A stretch of 64,000 bases of DNA, taken from contig JAJEJU010000024.1 in assembly GCA_021390615.1 (NCBI GenBank), positions 124,001-188,000 on the forward strand. Reading direction: 5' to 3'. Under the pieces are notes generated by a model that did not search any database, was not told the DNA's origin, and was given only the letters and a program-made list of their open reading frames with translations. The first letter of the stretch is position 1. Each line of letters opens with the position of its first letter. Of the stretch, positions 1 to 8,999 are shown in pieces. Both the position numbers and the translations under genes were made by a program. The DNA comes from Rhodanobacteraceae bacterium ZG21-1 (lineage in GTDB: Bacteria; Pseudomonadota; Gammaproteobacteria; Xanthomonadales; Rhodanobacteraceae).

Positions 1-1
1 A

Positions 2-838
2 TATTGTGGCGTGGTCGTCGAAGTCGGCAGCGAAGTGAAAACCGTCAAGCCGGGTCAGTTCGTCGTCGGCTCGTTCTGTCTTTCCGACAACACCTGTCCG
101 CATTGCAGCTACGGTTTCCAGTCGTCCTGCGTGCAGCGCGAATTCATGAGCGGTGCTCAGGCCCCTTATGCGCGGATACCTCTGGCCGACGGCACGCTGG
201 TACCGACCGCGACAATGCCTTCCGATGACCTGATCCCAAGCCTGCTTGCCGTGTCCGACGTGCTGGGCACGGGCTGGTACGCCGCCGATGCCGCGCGAGT
301 CCAGCCGGGCTCGACCGTGGTGGTGGTCGGGGATGGCGCGGTCGGCCTCATGGGCGTGCTCGCAGCCAGGCAGATGGGCGCCGGGCGGATCATCGCCATG
401 AGCCGCCACAAGCAGAGGCAGGAACTCGCGCTCGAATACGGCGCAACCGACATCGTTACCGAGCGTGGCGACGCCGGCGTGGCACAGATCCGGGCGTTGA
501 CGAAGGACGTTGGCGCGGATTCGGTCCTCGAATGCGTGGGGACGCAGGAATCCATGCAGCAGGCGATCCGCAGCGCGCGCCCCGGCTCGATGATTGGCTA
601 TGTCGGCGTGCCGCACGGCGTCGAGCTGGATGGGCAGTCGCTGTTCTTCTCGCAGATCGGAATGCTGGGCGGCCCCGCTCCGGTGCGTCGTTTCCTTCCG
701 CAGCTGATGGACCTGGTGCGGAGCCGTGCGATCAACCCGGGCAAGGTCTTCGATCTCGACCTGCCGCTGGCCGACGTGGCCGAAGGCTATCGCGCCATGG
801 ACGAGCGGCGCGCCATCAAGACCCTCCTGCGCGTCTAG
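2..838 (+). CDS. Zinc-dependent alcohol dehydrogenase, 5' end cut by window
   Basis: Medium-chain NAD(P)-dependent alcohol dehydrogenase, which oxidises an alcohol or reduces an aldehyde in the cytoplasm. The frame is open from the first bases of the window, so the N-terminal part (about 70 residues of a usual 345-350, including the catalytic zinc Cys and His) lies upstream. Visible parts are a structural-zinc cysteine cluster (C-x5-C-x2-C-x7-C around CPHCSYGFQSSC), a Rossmann glycine motif GDGAVGLMG and the C-terminal substrate-domain fold. A GTG at 11 could be mistaken for a start, but the residues before it (YCG) fit the family. It is followed at short distance by a CMD-family gene, a DUF2255 gene and an aldo/keto reductase, probably one oxidoreductase operon. 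The substrate cannot be told. Confidence 0.9.
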   Translation, partial: YCGVVVEVGSEVKTVKPGQFVVGSFCLSDNTCPHCSYGFQSSCVQREFMSGAQAPYARIPLADGTLVPTATMPSDDLIPSLLAVSDVLGTGWYAADAARVQPGSTVVVVGDGAVGLMGVLAARQMGAGRIIAMSRHKQRQELALEYGATDIVTERGDAGVAQIRALTKDVGADSVLECVGTQESMQQAIRSARPGSMIGYVGVPHGVELDGQSLFFSQIGMLGGPAPVRRFLPQLMDLVRSRAINPGKVFDLDLPLADVAEGYRAMDERRAIKTLLRV

Positions 839-877
839 TCCGATGATGCCAGCCGCTTGAATTCCGGGAGTTGGAGC

Positions 878-1207
878 ATGAAAGACATACCCACCAATGC
901 ACGAAGGTCCTTCGGGGACATCGCCCCGCACCTGGCGGAGATCACCGATCAGGTGTTGTTCGGCGATGTCTGGGAGCAGGCGGCCTTGTCGCCGCGCGAC
1001 CGCAGCCTGGTGACGATCAGCAGCCTCATATCGCTCTATCGCATCAACGAGATGCCGTTCCATTTCAAGAAGGCCTTGGAAAACGGGCTGACGCGCGAAG
1101 AGATCATCGGCACGATCACGCACCTTGCCTTTTATGCGGGCTGGCCGCCCGCCATGACGGCGCTGCAGATCGCACGCAAGGTCTTCGACGAGGCCGGCAG
1201 CGCGTGA
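878..1207 (+). CDS. Carboxymuconolactone decarboxylase (CMD) family protein
   Basis: Small helical protein of 109 residues of the CMD/AhpD-like superfamily. The segment from RDRSLVTISSL through HFKKALENGLTREEI to LAFYAGWPPAMTAL is the usual CMD helix pattern. The CxxC redox pair of true AhpD peroxidases is absent, so a peroxidase role is not supported; such proteins often accompany aldo/keto reductases and alcohol dehydrogenases with an undefined role. I chose the ATG at 878 because GGGAG lies 7 bases upstream; an in-frame TTG at 857 is less likely. The stop overlaps the GTG start of the next gene (GTGA), indicating translational coupling. Confidence 0.88.
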   Translation: MKDIPTNARRSFGDIAPHLAEITDQVLFGDVWEQAALSPRDRSLVTISSLISLYRINEMPFHFKKALENGLTREEIIGTITHLAFYAGWPPAMTALQIARKVFDEAGSA

Positions 1208-1581
1208 CGACTTGGCCGAAGGAAGCGCTGCGCAGGATGGTCGAAGCCGATGATCTCCACGTAGCGCCGTTTCGCGACGATGGAGTCACCTTCGGCACGC
1301 CGACCTGGATATGGTCGGTTGCGCTGGACGGCGATCTTTACGTGCGTGCCTACCACGGCCAGCATTCCCGCTGGTACCAGGCGGCCCTTCGGCAAAAGGC
1401 CGGCCGCATCACGGCAGCCGGGTTGACCAGTGAGGTCGACTTCGCGCCGGTCGAAGGTCACGTCAACGAACGGATCGACGATGCCTACCGCGCCAAGTAT
1501 CGAGGCGATCCCTATCTGGATTCGATGATCGGCCATCGCGCCCGGTCGGCCACGATCAAGATCACACCGCGCGATCCATAA
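1204..1581 (+). CDS. DUF2255 family protein
   Basis: Protein of 125 residues that looks like the DUF2255 family. Features are an N-terminal helix, the segment GTPTWIWSVALDGDLYVRAY typical of a small beta-barrel, a basic HSRWYQAALRQKAGRI stretch, and a conserved end around YRAKYRGDPY. In shape it resembles FMN- or F420-type split-barrel proteins, but no biochemical role is established to my knowledge. The start is a GTG that overlaps the stop of the CMD gene by four bases, so the pair is translationally coupled. It sits between the CMD gene and an aldo/keto reductase, which suggests a shared redox pathway. Confidence 0.8.
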   Translation: MTTWPKEALRRMVEADDLHVAPFRDDGVTFGTPTWIWSVALDGDLYVRAYHGQHSRWYQAALRQKAGRITAAGLTSEVDFAPVEGHVNERIDDAYRAKYRGDPYLDSMIGHRARSATIKITPRDP

Positions 1582-2643
<1,062 letters not shown>

Positions 2644-3165
2644 TGGCTGCAACGCTGCATTGAGCCTCAGTGGTGATGGGCGGCGCTCCGAGCCACAGTT
2701 CGCCGCGTTGGACTTCTGAACTGTCGTGCAGACAGCTCGGAAGATTATGCCGGGCAGGCTCCTGCTCGCTGGCTTGCCAGGTGCCGCTCAGGCGGCTCGG
2801 AAGACGAAATGCGCTGTCCATTGCGCGACCATCGCTCACTGCCTGTGTGGCAGTGAGCAGGTCGACGCCATGATCTCTCTTGGTGAAGGCCTGGCTGGCT
2901 TGTCAGTCATCGATACCCGGCTGCCAGTCGGAGCGGTTCACTCCACACTTTCAGTTCCGAAGGCAGCGACATAGATGCGTGAGCGACTGAATTTGGGGCC
3001 TTTGCGACCCGCGAGAGGCGATAGCCTTGCAGAGCGATAGGCGAGCATCACTGGCGCAATGTGCCGTCCGAGCGACTGCCGATGAGGTTTGACCGGACCC
3101 GATATTCCCGGCAGCGCGAGAGGCTATCATCGCCTGGTCCCGCAGAGTTGGGAGGGCGAAGGGGT
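2644..3165. other. Intergenic region without recognisable gene
   Basis: Between the aldo/keto reductase and the next small gene I see no frame with a family match or good ribosome binding site. The main structure is a perfect hairpin at 2834-2858, listed separately. Confidence 0.6.
2834..2858. repeat. Perfect 10-bp inverted repeat (hairpin)
   Basis: Arms GCTCACTGCC and GGCAGTGAGC pair perfectly around a TGTGT loop. No T-run follows on either side, so it is not a standard intrinsic terminator. It may still end transcription of the upstream aldo/keto reductase cluster or be a protein-binding palindrome. Confidence 0.6.
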
Positions 3166-3432
3166 ATGCAGCCAATTCAATTGTTTCGAGCTAAGTCCAG
3201 CGTTTACGATCTTGTCGAGGCCGTCAAGGAATATGGCTTTGCAGCCGTGCTGGAGAACGAAGAGGCGGCGATGCCGTTATGCGATGCCGCGGAGAAGATC
3301 CTGCGGGACCGCGGGGCTCGCACTGCCCAGACCTTTGTGCGCGGTGATGATTTCGCCTATGTGGTATACGACCTCGATCGGTATGGCGATGGCAGCCAAG
3401 CGCTGATCGATCAGGTCGTGCAGCTCCTCTGA
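3166..3432 (+). CDS. Small hypothetical protein
   Basis: Protein of 88 residues that I do not assign to a named family. It begins MQPIQLFRAKSSVYDLVEAV, is rich in acidic residues, and has no membrane segment or signal peptide, so it is probably cytoplasmic. The predicted pattern is alternating helix and strand (LVEAVKEYGFAAVLENEEAA, then DDFAYVVYDLDRYGDGSQAL). I chose the ATG at 3166 because a GGGAGGGCGAAGG purine stretch precedes it; an earlier in-frame start at 3061 would add an Arg-rich segment that looks non-coding. It stands alone, with a GFA-family gene about 100 bases downstream. Confidence 0.6.
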   Translation: MQPIQLFRAKSSVYDLVEAVKEYGFAAVLENEEAAMPLCDAAEKILRDRGARTAQTFVRGDDFAYVVYDLDRYGDGSQALIDQVVQLL

Positions 3433-3535
3433 GCGAGGAATCGGCCAGGTGCTATTCCGCCCGCTCAGGTATCGGCTAGACACTATTTGACATTGCCCGT
3501 TCTTGGACATGGGCGTCACCTAGGAATCGATCGCC

Positions 3536-3928
3536 ATGAATTCCGTGAACCACGAACAGGCTCCGCTATCGCTGCACGGTTCCTGCCACTGCGGTGCGGT
3601 GCGCCTTACGCTTCCGGCGGCGCCCGAAACAGCGACGAGTTGCAACTGCTCACTGTGTCGCCGCACGGGAGGGATATGGGCCTACTACGAACTCGGCGCA
3701 GTCTCTATCCAAGGCCACCCGGAGAACACGGAAAGCTATGTCTGGGGCGATCGAACTTTGCGGAATTTCCGCTGCAAGAGCTGCGGCATCATCACCCATT
3801 GGGAGCCGATGGAGCCTGCGCCTGGCGCTCGCCATGGCGTAAACCTGCGGAACTTCGAGCCCGCGCTGCTGGAGTCGGTGGTGGTCAGGCGCTTCGACGG
3901 GGCGGACACCTGGAAATTCCTGGATTGA
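3536..3928 (+). CDS. GFA / CENP-V family zinc protein
   Basis: Protein of 130 residues in the glutathione-dependent formaldehyde-activating (GFA) fold family. Three zinc-binding cysteine groups are visible: CHCGAVR near residue 20, CNCSLCRRTGG near 42, and CKSCG near 83, followed by the usual NLRNFEPALLESVVVRRFDGAD-like end. Members bind zinc and some bind glutathione; a role in formaldehyde handling is not proven for most. It has its own ATG after a short spacer and no close operon partner. Downstream 200 bases are non-coding. Confidence 0.88.
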   Translation: MNSVNHEQAPLSLHGSCHCGAVRLTLPAAPETATSCNCSLCRRTGGIWAYYELGAVSIQGHPENTESYVWGDRTLRNFRCKSCGIITHWEPMEPAPGARHGVNLRNFEPALLESVVVRRFDGADTWKFLD

Positions 3929-4137
3929 GCACGGCTGCCTTTCCGCATGGGCGGCTCGGAAGTTCCTCAGGTGTCCGCTGACACTTCGCATATCGACTTC
4001 TCTCGCCACTAGGCTGGTCTGCTGTGACAGGCGATGCCGGGCGAATGGAGCGGTTGCGGCCGCGTATTCGTTTCTTGGGCTTTCCTGCGGAAGCGCCTGA
4101 TGCAGCTTGCATGGATGTACGGCGTTGAACGAGGCGA

Positions 4138-4692
4138 TCAATCAGCCATGTCAGCCCAGGTATGCACCCATGCAGCGAACTCTTCGGAGACGGAGGAACT
4201 ATTCAGCCGATCCACCCTCGCCAGAAGTTCTTCGGCGGGCTCATCGTCGTCCGAGATCGTGACCAACAGGAGGAAGTCGTCAGGGCGTTTGGCGAAGAAA
4301 GTCTGCTTGAGCTGCGCCTGGGCTTGAACGCAAGTCGCCATAAGGCTGCGCCGGAAGGCAGCAAAAGCTTCTTCATCGTCCTCGATGAGGTCGAGATGAT
4401 CCCGCAAGGATTTGCATATGTTTCCGAATGCCGCTTCGGCGCCTGCGGCTTCAAAGGGCCATTCCGACGGCGAGTATTTGTAGAACAGGTATTCCTCGGG
4501 TTCGTCGCGGGCCTTGGTCGCGAGGAAGCCGGTAGTGCACATCGCAGGGCATACCGTCATCGCCCCGGAGTCGCTGTACAGCGCAAACGCACAGAGGTCG
4601 TCGCTGGGGCGCGTCGCCAGAACCTCCGAAAACGCTGCTTGAGCGGCAGCGATGATGTCGTCCTGCAGCCGATCGAAGTTGAAATCCTTCAT
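4138..4692 (-). CDS. DUF4303 domain-containing protein
   Basis: Protein of 184 residues that matches the general pattern of DUF4303 proteins: N-terminal helix (RLQDDIIAAAQAAFSEVLA), a LCAFALYSDSGAMTVCPA strand segment, then YFYKYSPSEWPFE-like motif (here YLFYKYSPSEWPFEAAG), and a helical C-terminal half. DUF4303 genes are often seen among polymorphic toxin-immunity loci, but here there is no adjacent toxin. No signal peptide is present, so the protein is cytoplasmic. The start at 4692 gives the normal family N-terminus. Function unknown. Confidence 0.8.
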   Translation of the reverse strand: MKDFNFDRLQDDIIAAAQAAFSEVLATRPSDDLCAFALYSDSGAMTVCPAMCTTGFLATKARDEPEEYLFYKYSPSEWPFEAAGAEAAFGNICKSLRDHLDLIEDDEEAFAAFRRSLMATCVQAQAQLKQTFFAKRPDDFLLLVTISDDDEPAEELLARVDRLNSSSVSEEFAAWVHTWADMAD

Positions 4693-5027
4693 GTGGTTCT
4701 CCTTGGTGTCAGTACTGGATGGCAGCTTGAGCGCGTCGCCGGGTCTGCGTGCAGGCTACAACGCTTCTATTTCAACGCTTCAGATAAGGTGTGGCGCAAA
4801 TCTGGCACAGGACCAAAAAATCGTGTTGATCTCTGCAAAAAATTGGCCGGTCTTTTCGTCGAAAAGCGAACCGCCGACCGCTGTTTTCGGCGGATCTCAC
4901 AGCCTGCCCGACGAGGCGGCATGAGCACGTGCGTTGATGTCCGCCATGAACCGGGAGCGGACGTTAGTTCATGGCTGGATCGCCAATTTGGTACGGCAGC
5001 GTCACGACCTTAAATCCAAAGCGTGCC
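4693..5027. other. Intergenic region, upstream of DUF4303 gene and downstream of LysR gene
   Basis: Contains the DUF4303 promoter region and the end of the LysR gene. A small inverted repeat (CCGCCGA near 4870 with TCGGCGG near 4887) could form a weak hairpin. No gene seen. Confidence 0.5.
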
Positions 5028-5936
5028 TCACCGCGACGACCCGGAAGGCACAAACTCACGGCCGGGAAAGGCTTCTTCCAGCACGTCCAGAAACGCACGC
5101 ACTTTGGCGCCCACGAGCCGGCGCGAGTTTCGCAGCGCCCAGATCTCCACCGGGGGATGGACATCGGTGCCCCAGTGGACGAGCCGGCCGCGACGGATGT
5201 CTTCCGCCACCAGCAGCTTGGGAAGCAGCGATGCGCCGACGCCTGCGAGCACGGCGTCTCGTACCATCAGCAACGACGAAAGGCGCAGTGCCGGCAGCGG
5301 CTTCACGGACACCTTATCGTCGGACGGCGTGTGGAATTGCCATATCGTGTCGGGTGGTGTCCGCGGTGTCAGTACGGCGTTGACCGTAAGCGGCTCATCG
5401 CCGTCGGGCGACGACTTAGGCCATGCCATCGACGGATGTGCAACGACGAAACGCTGATCGTCCAGGATACGTCGCCCGACCAGCCGTTCGTCCGGAGACG
5501 GATCGACCCGAATGACTAGGTCAAAACCGTCCTCCACGGGATCCACTTTTTTATCGTCGGCGATCACTTCGAGCTGCACGTCGGGATAGGCCAGCGCAAA
5601 CCGCGCGCTGACCTGGCCCAGGGCCACATGGGCAAGCACGAGCGGCGCGCTGACACGAAGCCGACCGCGCGGTGTCGACGCGCCCAGCGTCACCACTTCT
5701 TCGGCTTCGGCGATTTCCGATAGGGGCCCGTGCGTGCGCTCGTAAAGAGCGCGGCCTTCGTCGGTCAGGCGAAGGCTCTGCGTGCCGCGCTCGATCAGGC
5801 GCACGCCGAGCTCCTGCTCCAGCTCTCCCACCCGACGCGACAACGTGGCCTTGGAACGCCGGGAAGCACGGCTCGCCCGCCCAAAGCCACCGTGAGTGGC
5901 CACCAGTGCGAAATCAGTCAGCGCCTGCAGGTCCAT
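5028..5936 (-). CDS. LysR family transcriptional regulator
   Basis: DNA-binding regulator of 302 residues. The N-terminal winged helix-turn-helix (MDLQALTDFALVATHGGFG, then ASRRSKATLSRRVGELEQELG, about residues 1-60) is followed by a periplasmic-binding-protein-like effector domain (GRLRVSAPLVLAHVAL to the end). It is transcribed away from an NmrA-type NAD(P)-binding gene, with 115 bases between the starts, the standard layout of a LysR regulator and its target. It probably controls that gene and itself in response to a small ligand that cannot be named from sequence. Confidence 0.93.
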   Translation of the reverse strand: MDLQALTDFALVATHGGFGRASRASRRSKATLSRRVGELEQELGVRLIERGTQSLRLTDEGRALYERTHGPLSEIAEAEEVVTLGASTPRGRLRVSAPLVLAHVALGQVSARFALAYPDVQLEVIADDKKVDPVEDGFDLVIRVDPSPDERLVGRRILDDQRFVVAHPSMAWPKSSPDGDEPLTVNAVLTPRTPPDTIWQFHTPSDDKVSVKPLPALRLSSLLMVRDAVLAGVGASLLPKLLVAEDIRRGRLVHWGTDVHPPVEIWALRNSRRLVGAKVRAFLDVLEEAFPGREFVPSGSSR

Positions 5937-6051
5937 GGTGCCGTTCCATTTTTGAGACGAGATGTCTAAATATTGGTGACTTCTCGCAAAAAATGAAACT
6001 GTCTATCGTGTGTCACGTCGCTTCCAGACATCACCCAACGAGGATTTCGCC
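5937..6051. promoter_or_regulatory. Divergent promoter region between LysR regulator and NmrA-type gene
   Basis: A 115-bp shared region holding both promoters. It is AT-richer than the surroundings, with TGTCTAAATATTGGTGA around 5964 and a second TGTCTA at 6000. LysR proteins normally bind such a region at T-N11-A type sites; no single site stands out enough to name. A GAGGA ribosome binding site precedes the ATG at 6052. Confidence 0.45.
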
Positions 6052-6930
6052 ATGAGCATCTTGGTCACGGGCAGTACCGGAACCATCGGTTCCCAGGTCT
6101 TGAATCAACTGAGCAAGTCAGATGTCGAGGTTCGCGGTCTTACCCGCTCGCCGGGTGAGGCACGATTTCCCGCAGGCGTCACCGCCGTGCCAGGCGATCT
6201 TGCCGACGTCGATGCGTTTCGCGCCGCGCTCGAGGGCGTAAGCACGCTGTTCCTGCTGGCGCCGAACGTGGCCGACGAATTGACCCAGGTCATGCAGGCC
6301 GTGGTCATGGCGAAAGAGGCCGGCGTCAAAGGCATCGTCTATCTCTCTGTGTACAAGGGCGATAGCTATGCCGATGTGCCGCACTTCGCCAGCAAGAACA
6401 CGGTGGAACGCATGCTCGAAGCGCTGGATCTGCCGGCAACGGTGCTGCGCCCGGCGTACTTCATCCAGAATGACCTTCGCCAGAAAGATCCGCTGTTGAA
6501 CGCGGGCATCTATGGCATGCCGATCGGCGACAAGGGCATCTCGATGGTGGATATCCGCGACATCGGCGAGGCTGCGGCGCACGAGCTGCTGCGCCGCGAG
6601 CGATCGGCATCACCGCTGCCGCGCGAAACCTACGCGCTGGTCGGGCCGGATGTGCTGACCGGTGCTGATATCGCCGAGCTATGGAACAACGCACTCGACC
6701 GTCCCATTCACTACGCGGGCAATGACACTGAGGCGCTGGAAAAGCGCATGAAAAGCATGATGCCCGGATGGCAAGCCCTGGATCTGCGCCTGATGATGGA
6801 TCGCTACCAGGCCGACGGTGCGGCGGCCACGCCCGACGAAGTGCTGCGACTGACGAAGTTGCTTGGCCACGTACCGCGTTCGTATCGGCAGTTTGCCAAT
6901 GAGGCCGCCGCTCAATGGGGGCGCCACTGA
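6052..6930 (+). CDS. NmrA-type NAD(P)-binding (atypical short-chain dehydrogenase) protein
   Basis: Protein of 292 residues with the N-terminal Rossmann motif ILVTGSTGTIGSQVLNQL, then alternating strands and helices (VRGLTRSPGEARFP, TLFLLAPNVADEL, IVYLSVYKGDSYADVPHF) as in NmrA / quinone-oxidoreductase 2-like proteins. Members either reduce quinones or sense the NAD(P) redox state. The active-site Tyr-Lys pair of classical short-chain dehydrogenases is not evident. The start at 6052 has AACGAGGA about 8 bases upstream. It is divergent from the LysR gene, which likely regulates it. A strong hairpin lies 20 bases after the stop. Confidence 0.88.
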   Translation: MSILVTGSTGTIGSQVLNQLSKSDVEVRGLTRSPGEARFPAGVTAVPGDLADVDAFRAALEGVSTLFLLAPNVADELTQVMQAVVMAKEAGVKGIVYLSVYKGDSYADVPHFASKNTVERMLEALDLPATVLRPAYFIQNDLRQKDPLLNAGIYGMPIGDKGISMVDIRDIGEAAAHELLRRERSASPLPRETYALVGPDVLTGADIAELWNNALDRPIHYAGNDTEALEKRMKSMMPGWQALDLRLMMDRYQADGAAATPDEVLRLTKLLGHVPRSYRQFANEAAAQWGRH

Positions 6931-6949
6931 GTCCTGCATGCGTAACCCG

Positions 6950-6984
6950 CGCCTGGGCGCTTCCGCCATGGAAGCGTCCAGGCG
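6950..6984. terminator. Strong hairpin after NmrA-type gene
   Basis: Arms of 15 bases (6950-6964 and 6970-6984) pair with a single G/T mismatch around the loop GCCAT. It starts 20 bases after the stop codon at 6930. There is no T-run, so termination would have to be by a non-canonical mechanism, or the hairpin only protects the mRNA 3' end. Confidence 0.5.
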
Positions 6985-7250
6985 TCGGCCATGGCTGACG
7001 ATGACCCTCTTTCACCGGCTTGAGGATGGCTTGGAGGGCCATCACGCCGGCGCGGAGTTGAGGCATGACTGGCAAGTCCAGCGTCCAAGCCATGGATGCC
7101 GATGGACGTCCTTGAGGAAGTTCAGTAACTGGTGGCTATTCCTTTGGCCTGCTTATGTCTGCTGAAAGCTGAGTTGGGCCTACTCCGAAAGTGAGCCACT
7201 GGGTGCTGCGCGACTCAGCCCAAGTGGCGGGCAAGAGACGACAGGGGGAT

Positions 7251-7309
7251 GGCTCGAATCGCGATGAAAATTCCTGTCAGAATCGGCTCGGTCTCGGATG
7301 GAACTCAAC
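7251..7309 (+). repeat. IS-end-like repeat, copy A (plus orientation)
   Basis: Starts GGCTCGAATCGCGATG and ends GGATGGAACTCAAC. It matches, with substitutions, the reverse complement of 8863-8922 (copy C) and the plus-strand repeat at 12671-12724 (copy B). The spaced GGCTC blocks resemble the multiple end repeats of IS21-family elements, but this family name is my inference. Confidence 0.55.
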
Positions 7310-7344
7310 ATGGTGCTCGCTCAGCCGCCTATAGGATTACGCCA

Positions 7345-8847
7345 ATGAGTTTCAAGAAATTGATTCGTTTTATCAATGTAAACGTTTTCATAGCTCTGCT
7401 TGTAGTCGCCTCTGGCTCGCAGAACGCGCTTGCCAACCCGCCGAGTGGTTTCGCCGCACTGCCGAAAGCGCAGCAGGCGATGCTCGATCAGCTCGAAAAG
7501 CGCACGTTCGAGTATTTTCGTGACAGCGCGAATGTTGCCAACGGCCAAGCGCCGGACCACTGGCCAGAGGATTCGAACGGTGATTATTTTTCGTCGATCG
7601 CCTCAGTCGGATTCGGCCTGACCGCCTATGGCATCGGCGTCGAACGCGGTTGGATGAAGCGGGAGGAGGCGGTCAGGCGCACCCTCGCGACGCTGAAATT
7701 CTTCGACGAAGCCGAGCAAAGCGACGCCAGGGACGCGACCGGCAACCACGGCTTCTTCTATCACTTCCTCGACATGCAGACCGGCAAGCGCTTCAAGGGC
7801 TCGCCGAACGTCGAACTGTCGAGCCAGGATACGGCGCTGTTGATTGGCGGCGTGCTGTTCGCGCAGTCGTACTACGATCGCAACACGAAAGACGAGAAGG
7901 AAATCCGCCGTCTCGCCGATACGATCTACCGCCGCGTCGACTGGCCCTGGTTCGCCGACGGCAATCCGCTGATTCAAGGCGGGTGGACGCCGGAACACGG
8001 CTTCGACCACAACTTCTACCACGGTTACATCGAGACGACGCTGCTGTACCTGTTCGCGCTCGGCTCGCCCACGCATGCGATCGACCCGGCGTCGTGGAAA
8101 CGCTACTGCGAAACCTACGATAAAACTTGGGGAAGCTTCCAAGGCCAGGAGCATCTCGGCGCCGGTCCGCTCTTCTGGCATCAGTACACCCATGTCTGGT
8201 TCGACTTTCGCGGCATCCAGGATGACTACATGCGCCGTCGCGGCATCGACTACTTCGAAAACAGTCGTCGCGCGACGCTGTCGCAACGCGAGTACGCGAT
8301 CCACAATCCGATGGGTTGGAAAGACTACTCGGCCAACATCTGGGGGCTAACCGCGAGCAACGGTCCGCGCAAAGATCCGGAGCCCGGAGAAATCAATCGC
8401 TACTTGAAAGACCCGAAGCCTTTCTACGGCTATATCGCGCGCGGAGCGGCGATCGACTACCAGATCGACGACGGTACGATCGCGCCCACCGCCGCCACAG
8501 CGTCGATCCCATTCGCGCCGGAAATCGTGATACCGGCGATCGCCGAAATGATTCACCGCTATGGTGACAGCGTCTATACGCGATACGGTTTCGTTGATGC
8601 GTTCAATCCGAGCTTCACCTTCACCGATCGCCCTTTGCACTCGGGCCGCATTGTTCCGAATATCGGCTGGGTTGATTCAGAGTACATCGGTATCGATCAG
8701 GGACCGATCGTGGCGATGATCGAAAACTACCGCAGCGGTCTGGTCTGGAGGACCATGCGAAAAAATCCGTACGTTCGCGAGGGGCTCAGGCGCGCCGCAT
8801 TCACGGGCGGATGGCTGGACAAGCGCCTAGGTGCTGACTTCCACTGA
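7345..8847 (+). CDS. Secreted glycoamylase-domain glycoside hydrolase
   Basis: Protein of 500 residues. A signal peptide is visible at the start (MSFKKLIRF, hydrophobic core VFIALLVVASG, cleavage after ALA near residue 30). The body is the glycoamylase domain (PF10091 type): LEKRTFEYFRDSANVANG, then SIASVGFGLTAYGIGVERGW, GFFYHFLDM, a Trp/His-rich middle (LFWHQYTHVWFDFRGIQDDY) and a C-terminal GWVDSEYIGIDQGPIVAMIE. Related proteins belong to GH144-like families acting on beta-1,2-glucans, so a role in degrading such glucans in the periplasm is likely but not certain. The ATG at 7345 has AGGA upstream and begins the signal peptide; an upstream in-frame start would read through repeat copy A. 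Flanking repeats suggest it was acquired as mobile cargo. Confidence 0.88.
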   Translation: MSFKKLIRFINVNVFIALLVVASGSQNALANPPSGFAALPKAQQAMLDQLEKRTFEYFRDSANVANGQAPDHWPEDSNGDYFSSIASVGFGLTAYGIGVERGWMKREEAVRRTLATLKFFDEAEQSDARDATGNHGFFYHFLDMQTGKRFKGSPNVELSSQDTALLIGGVLFAQSYYDRNTKDEKEIRRLADTIYRRVDWPWFADGNPLIQGGWTPEHGFDHNFYHGYIETTLLYLFALGSPTHAIDPASWKRYCETYDKTWGSFQGQEHLGAGPLFWHQYTHVWFDFRGIQDDYMRRRGIDYFENSRRATLSQREYAIHNPMGWKDYSANIWGLTASNGPRKDPEPGEINRYLKDPKPFYGYIARGAAIDYQIDDGTIAPTAATASIPFAPEIVIPAIAEMIHRYGDSVYTRYGFVDAFNPSFTFTDRPLHSGRIVPNIGWVDSEYIGIDQGPIVAMIENYRSGLVWRTMRKNPYVREGLRRAAFTGGWLDKRLGADFH

Positions 8848-8862
8848 AACTGAGCCGAGTTT

Positions 8863-8922
8863 GCTGAGTTCCATCCAAAACTGAGCTACTTCAGATTCGA
8901 ATTCCCATCGAAATTCGAGCCA
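8863..8922 (-). repeat. IS-end-like repeat, copy C (minus orientation)
   Basis: Reverse complement of this stretch runs GGCTCGAATTTCGATGGG to GGATGGAACTCAGC and is the inverted partner of copy A at 7251-7309. The two bracket the glycoside hydrolase gene. It starts 15 bases after that gene's stop. Confidence 0.55.
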
Positions 8923-8999
8923 CTTCCGTGCGGCGACTACGTCGACAACTTCACTAGCGAATGTCTAGTGATTGAAGTGGCGGAAAAGCGAATCCTTGC

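Larger units (their letters stand above)
6931..7344. other. Intergenic region with hairpin and one IS-end-like repeat
   Basis: Holds the hairpin at 6950-6984 and the degenerate repeat at 7251-7309 listed separately. No protein family is recognisable here. Confidence 0.5.
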
